64,000 nucleotides of DNA from Lamellibrachia columna (Eukaryota; Annelida; Polychaeta; Sabellida; Siboglinidae), in contig OY759263.1 in the NCBI GenBank assembly GCA_963662155.1, forward strand, positions 7,568,261-7,632,260. The letters run 5' to 3'. Shown here one piece after another: positions 61,001 through 64,000 of this stretch. The position numbers and the translations under genes are program-made. The notes beneath the pieces were generated by a model. That model saw nothing but the letters and a program-made list of their open reading frames with translations, did not search any database and had not been told where the DNA came from. Every line of letters begins with the position of its first letter. Position 1 is the stretch's first letter.

Positions 61001-63880
61001 GGTCGTACGACCCCCGTAATGGACACAACTACCAAGGCGGGGGGCGAGAACGGTGGGTGCCACGGGAGAGACGTTGGACACAAAATTAATTCACAAGGGA
61101 AGGCTAGGTCACTTTTGGGAAGATGGGATCTGTAATCAGTGGTTCCAAGTGGGATCTCGTTTCATTGGTGGGAAGTGGGTATCTTGGGGGACGCACAGGA
61201 AATAGGAATTAAACTGTTAGCATTCTTCAGCCAAGGAGATAAGTTGGTAAAACTAGGTGTGCCTGTTGTTTGCTTCTAAAATGTTGCATAATCGTGTAAA
61301 CTTTGTCGCCACTAGATTGCATTTTGTTTGTAGACATTATTTAATTATGTTTTCGGTGATTTTAGCAAGGAGGGAACAAGACAAATACTTCTTACATAGC
61401 TCTTGTGGTAGTCAGGCAGATAGTTCAAGTCAGTTAGTATTCTGTGGTGTGCAGCTTTTAAATAATAAGCACATTGGAAGTTTGTTTCACAAGACTGTTG
61501 CTGTTTGGTTGCAGGGACGGCTAACAACTTGGCGACGAGGGAAGACTCAGCTGTCAAACTCGTTGTTGATGTTGACAATTCAAACTGTGACACGTCTCAA
61601 GTGAGTATACTCTGTATGCTGTATTACATAGTAACCCATCTCTCAGTTATTGTCATGTTTATACAGAGTGGCACCACCTACTCAAACGCTCCTGAAGTGG
61701 GTCTTCCACTGTCAAATTAGTGTTTTATTTAGGTTGATGTTATCAATGCTGGCTTGCTCACATCCATCTAATCTGATTAGAAGGTGCAGCACTGTGTAGT
61801 TAGGCTCAAAGTAAGATACCTGTCCACACACGTGGACATGGGTAATGTTCCGCCAGTTCTTGCAAGTCTCCTCAATTCAAGTGCAGCACTGTGTTGTTAG
61901 GCTCAAAGTAAGATACCTGTCCCCACAAGTGTACATGGGTAATGTTCCACCAGTTCTTGCAAGTCTCCTCAATTCAAGTGCAGCACTGTGTAGTTAGGCT
62001 CAAAGTAAGATACCTGTCCACACACGTGTACATGGGTAATGTTCCACCAGTTCTTGCAAGTCTCCTCAATTCAAGTGCAGCACTGTGTAGTTAGGCTCAA
62101 AGTTAGATACCTGTCCATACACGTGTACATGGGTAATGTTACAGCAGTTCTTGCAAGTCTCCTCAATTCAAGTGCAGCACTGTGTAGTTAGCCTCTAAAG
62201 TTAGATACCTGTCTACACACGTGTACATGGGTAATGTTCCACCAGTTCTTGCAAGTCTCCTCAATTCAAGTGCAGCACTGTGTAGTTAGGCTCAAAGTAA
62301 GATACCTGTCCACACACGTGTACGTGGGTAATGTTCCACCAGTTCTTGCAAGTCTCCTCAATTCAAGTGCAGCACCGTGTAGTTAGGCTCTAAAGTTAGA
62401 TACCTGTCCACACACGTGTACGTGGGTAATGTTCCACCAGTTCTTGCAAGTCTCCTCAATTCAAGTGCAGCACCGTGAAGTTAGGCTCTAAAGTTAGATA
62501 CCTGTCCACACACGTGTACGTGGGTAATGTTCCACCAGTTCTTGCAAGTCTCCTCAATTCAAGTGCAGCACTGTGTAGTTAGGCTCAAAGTAAGATACCT
62601 GTCCACACACGTGTACGTGGGTAATGTTCCACCAGTTCTTGCAAGTCTCCTCAATTCAAGTGCAGCACCGTGTAGTTAGGCTCTAAAGTTAGATACCTGT
62701 CCACACACGTGTACGTGGGTAATGTTCCACCAGTTCTTGCAAGTCTCCTCAATTCAAGTGCAGCACTGTGTAGTTAGGCTCAAAGTAAGATACCTGTCCA
62801 CACACGTGTACGTGGGTAATGTTCCACCAGTTCTTGCAAGTCTCCTCAATTCAAGTGCAGCACCGTGTAGTTAGGCTCTAAAGTTAGATACCTGTCCACA
62901 CACGTGTACGTGGGTAATGTTCCACCAGTTCTTGCAAGTCTCCTCAATTCAAGTGCAGCACCGTGTAGTTAGGCTCTAAAGTTAGATACCTGTCCACACA
63001 CGTGTACGTGGGTAATGTTCCACCAGTTCTTGCAAGTCTCCTCAATTCAAGTGCAGCACCGTGTAGTTAGGCTCTAAAGTTAGATACCTGTCCACACACG
63101 TGTACGTGGGTAATGTTCCACCAGTTCTTGCAAGTCTCCTCAATTCAAGTGCAGCACCGTGTAGTTAGGCTCTAAAGTTAGATACCTGTCCACACACGTG
63201 TACGTGGGTAATGTTCCACCAGTTCTTGCAAGTCTCCTCAATTCAAGTGCAGCACCGTGTAGTTAGGCTCTAAAGTTAGATACCTGTCCACACACGTGTA
63301 CATGGGTAATGTTCCACCAGTTCTTGCAAGTTCCTCCTTAATTCGATTTTTTTGCTAATCTCATTTCAGACTTGTTTTTACAAAACAATCAAAACTCTAA
63401 TCAACTACAGTAACTAGCTCATTTGTAAAAAAAAATTATTTAGTTTTGCAGAAATCAGCACACAAAGACTGCAAATATTTTTTACTGGATCCAATCAAAA
63501 TTCTTCAAAAAAGAACAATTGGTCCAGCTCGATATTTTATAACATACAGCTGTTCACACTTCCACAAGTCACCCGACCTAACGATCACAGTCAATTCTTT
63601 TGATGATTAGCAAATGTACAGACTCTAAATAAAATGACTGCGTGTATTTTACTATTCATGCACACAGATTTCAATGTCAATGAACCTGATTTGTGATGAG
63701 CTAAATCAGTTGAATTCAGTTGAGGACATTTTAAGAGAATATTGTTTGTTTTCAGATGACTGCCTTGGAGAAGGGCCGGTCGGCCATTGAGGACCGGCCC
63801 GAGACGGCTCGACTCTTCTCCTTCCTCCAGATCCTCACTGCTATATTTGGCTCATTCGCTCACGGCGGCAACGATGTCAG
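51339..63880 (+). CDS. SLC20A: Sodium-dependent phosphate transporter (PiT, SLC20 family), 5' 13 exons
   Basis: Exons: 51339-51531, 52136-52237, 53780-53920, 55977-56062, 56636-56732, 57421-57540, 57863-57953, 58189-58278, 59232-59387, 60342-60397, 60944-61052, 61515-61600, 63756-63880; 1452 nt so far. Exon 1 has TM1 with the PiT signature [15 protein letters not shown]. Exon 2 is an outer loop with a glycosylation site in VNNTGYL. Exon 3 has [19 protein letters not shown]. Exons 4-6 give further TM helices ([39 protein letters not shown]). Exons 7-12 encode a large hydrophilic cytosolic loop of about 196 residues. Exon 13 starts the second half with [20 protein letters not shown], the repeated signature. 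The C-terminal TM bundle lies beyond the window. The family imports inorganic phosphate with sodium at the plasma membrane. It is the single ancestor-like form of vertebrate SLC20A1/A2; I cannot choose between them. All junction phases agree except exon 6 to 7, off by one base. Confidence 0.93.
51992..52041. repeat. (TA)n tract in SLC20 intron 1
   Basis: GTGTGTGTGTATATATATAT passing into a long TA run, about 95 bp before the exon 2 acceptor. Confidence 0.95.
52271..52374. repeat. 20-bp minisatellite, 5 copies, beside exon 2 donor
   Basis: GGCTGTCAGGGGTGTGGTGG repeats five times, starting only 33 bp after the donor GTAAGT. It is rich in G runs that could influence splicing. The frame read through from exon 2 into it is not coding. 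Confidence 0.95.
53155..53555. repeat. 39-bp minisatellite, about 10 copies, SLC20 intron 2
   Basis: GTGTCACTGTGTCGTGTCAA plus TGCCTTGTGTATCTGCATT. The 13-codon period leaves frames open in several phases and on both strands. Confidence 0.96.
54152..54458 (+). mobile_element. tRNA-derived SINE in SLC20 intron 3
   Basis: A head with TAGCGGTTACAACATCGGAC and the B-box-like TGGGTGCAAATCC, then CTTGCTGCCGTTTTGAAGC as in the SINE at 45549. The tail GTGTCAAGCGCTTTGAACAG ... ACCGCGCTATATAAAAATGA resembles the 3' end of CR1/L2 LINEs, the expected partner for retroposition. Confidence 0.82.
55444..55567. repeat. Short repeat, CTTTATGTAACATTCC units
   Basis: About six copies of 16-20 bp (GTCTTTATGTAACGTACCAT and relatives) in SLC20 intron 3. 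Confidence 0.85.
57344..57402. repeat. 19-bp repeat, 3 copies, just before exon 6 acceptor
   Basis: TGTGGATTGGACTACACA in three copies, ending about 20 bp from the AG at 57420, so it overlaps the likely branch-point region of intron 5. Confidence 0.9.
58375..58676. repeat. Purine-rich irregular repeat (AACAGTAAGAGAAAT)
   Basis: A mosaic of AACAGTAAGAGAAATA, AAAGTAAGAGA and GACATAAA blocks, roughly 12-16 bp period. The plus strand is almost pure purine. Many GTAAGA blocks look like 5' splice sites. Located in SLC20 intron 8. Confidence 0.9.
59085..59218. repeat. About 30-bp repeat, 4-5 copies, before exon 9
   Basis: AACAGCTTGTCACACAAGAT plus TGTCACCCGGT, with a half-unit drift at the right. 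It ends about 15 bp before the exon 9 acceptor. Confidence 0.9.
59570..59816. repeat. 53-bp pyrimidine-rich minisatellite, nearly 5 copies
   Basis: ATCTCTCTTCTCACAGTCCT then GTTTCAGTCATGATCCCTTC and CCAATCCCACTAT. Each unit has a polypyrimidine run followed by CACAG and a second TTTCAG, so it mimics two 3' splice sites. Located in SLC20 intron 9. Confidence 0.94.
61783..63339. repeat. 97-98-bp minisatellite, 16 copies, SLC20 intron 12
   Basis: Begins GTGCAGCACTGTGTAGTTAG and ends TCTCCTCAATTCAA. Two subtypes differ by CTCAAAGTAAG versus CTCTAAAGTTAG (97 and 98 bp) and by ACATGGG versus ACGTGGG. Most units contain CACACGTGTAC with a CACGTG core. The right end is truncated within a unit (GCAAGTTCCTCCTTAATTCG). 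Confidence 0.97.
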
Positions 63881-64000
63881 GTAACCATGGCAACTGTATA
63901 AAAATGGCATGATTCTGAGTTGTTTCTTAACTGACTGATAGGGCTCGACAAGCGTTATCACTAATTTTGCAGATGACGATATTCAATAAAGACCCATGTC

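Overview
This is a gene-sparse, repeat-rich stretch of an animal nuclear genome. Genes have many GT-AG introns, and the window carries tRNA-derived SINEs, several decayed LINEs and very many minisatellites. The protein families and the CR1/L2-type LINEs suit an invertebrate deuterostome or another marine invertebrate. An amphioxus-like genome, known for minisatellites, would fit, but the sequence alone does not fix the species.

Four host genes can be assembled exon by exon. (1) At 1364-7942 (+) lies the 3' part of a type I membrane protein with two SEA domains, a transmembrane helix and a cytoplasmic tail. Each SEA domain is built from three exons with the same phases, and both keep a GSVVV/GSVIV self-cleavage site. 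(2) At 17112-12399 (-) is MRPS28 (mitoribosomal bS1m), two exons, 224 codons plus stop within the spliced 675 nt, with a LINE inside its intron. (3) At 17299-23745 (+) is HDDC2, a 5'-deoxynucleotidase of the HD family, six exons, 200 aa. MRPS28 and HDDC2 are head to head, with 186 bp between start codons. (4) At 51339-63880 (+) are the first 13 coding exons of an SLC20/PiT sodium-phosphate transporter, which runs off the right edge.

Layout: 1-1.1 kb LINE endonuclease with an internal minisatellite; 1.4-8.1 kb SEA gene; 8.1-12.4 kb intergenic, with a 76-bp hairpin, a giant (CCCG)n tract and a hAT remnant; 12.4-23.7 kb the MRPS28/HDDC2 pair; 23.7-51 kb intergenic, dominated by tandem arrays (48 x 45 bp, about 109 x 31 bp, about 25 x 34 bp), a 5'-truncated LINE, MITE-like and foldback elements, SINEs and a possible solo LTR; 51.3-64 kb the PiT gene, with minisatellites in most larger introns.

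By eye, tandem repeats occupy about one fifth of the window. Many units are a multiple of 3 bp (21, 24, 27, 39, 45), so long open frames run across them on both strands. None of these looks like a real protein. The best leads concern how tandem arrays arise: one amplified an in-frame endonuclease motif of a LINE, and one amplified the tRNA-like head of a SINE. Other leads are an array of 48 palindromic E-boxes, a minisatellite made of splice-acceptor-like units, and a duplicated 886-bp block inside the 31-bp satellite. Several one-base reading-phase conflicts in otherwise conserved exons may be assembly indels.
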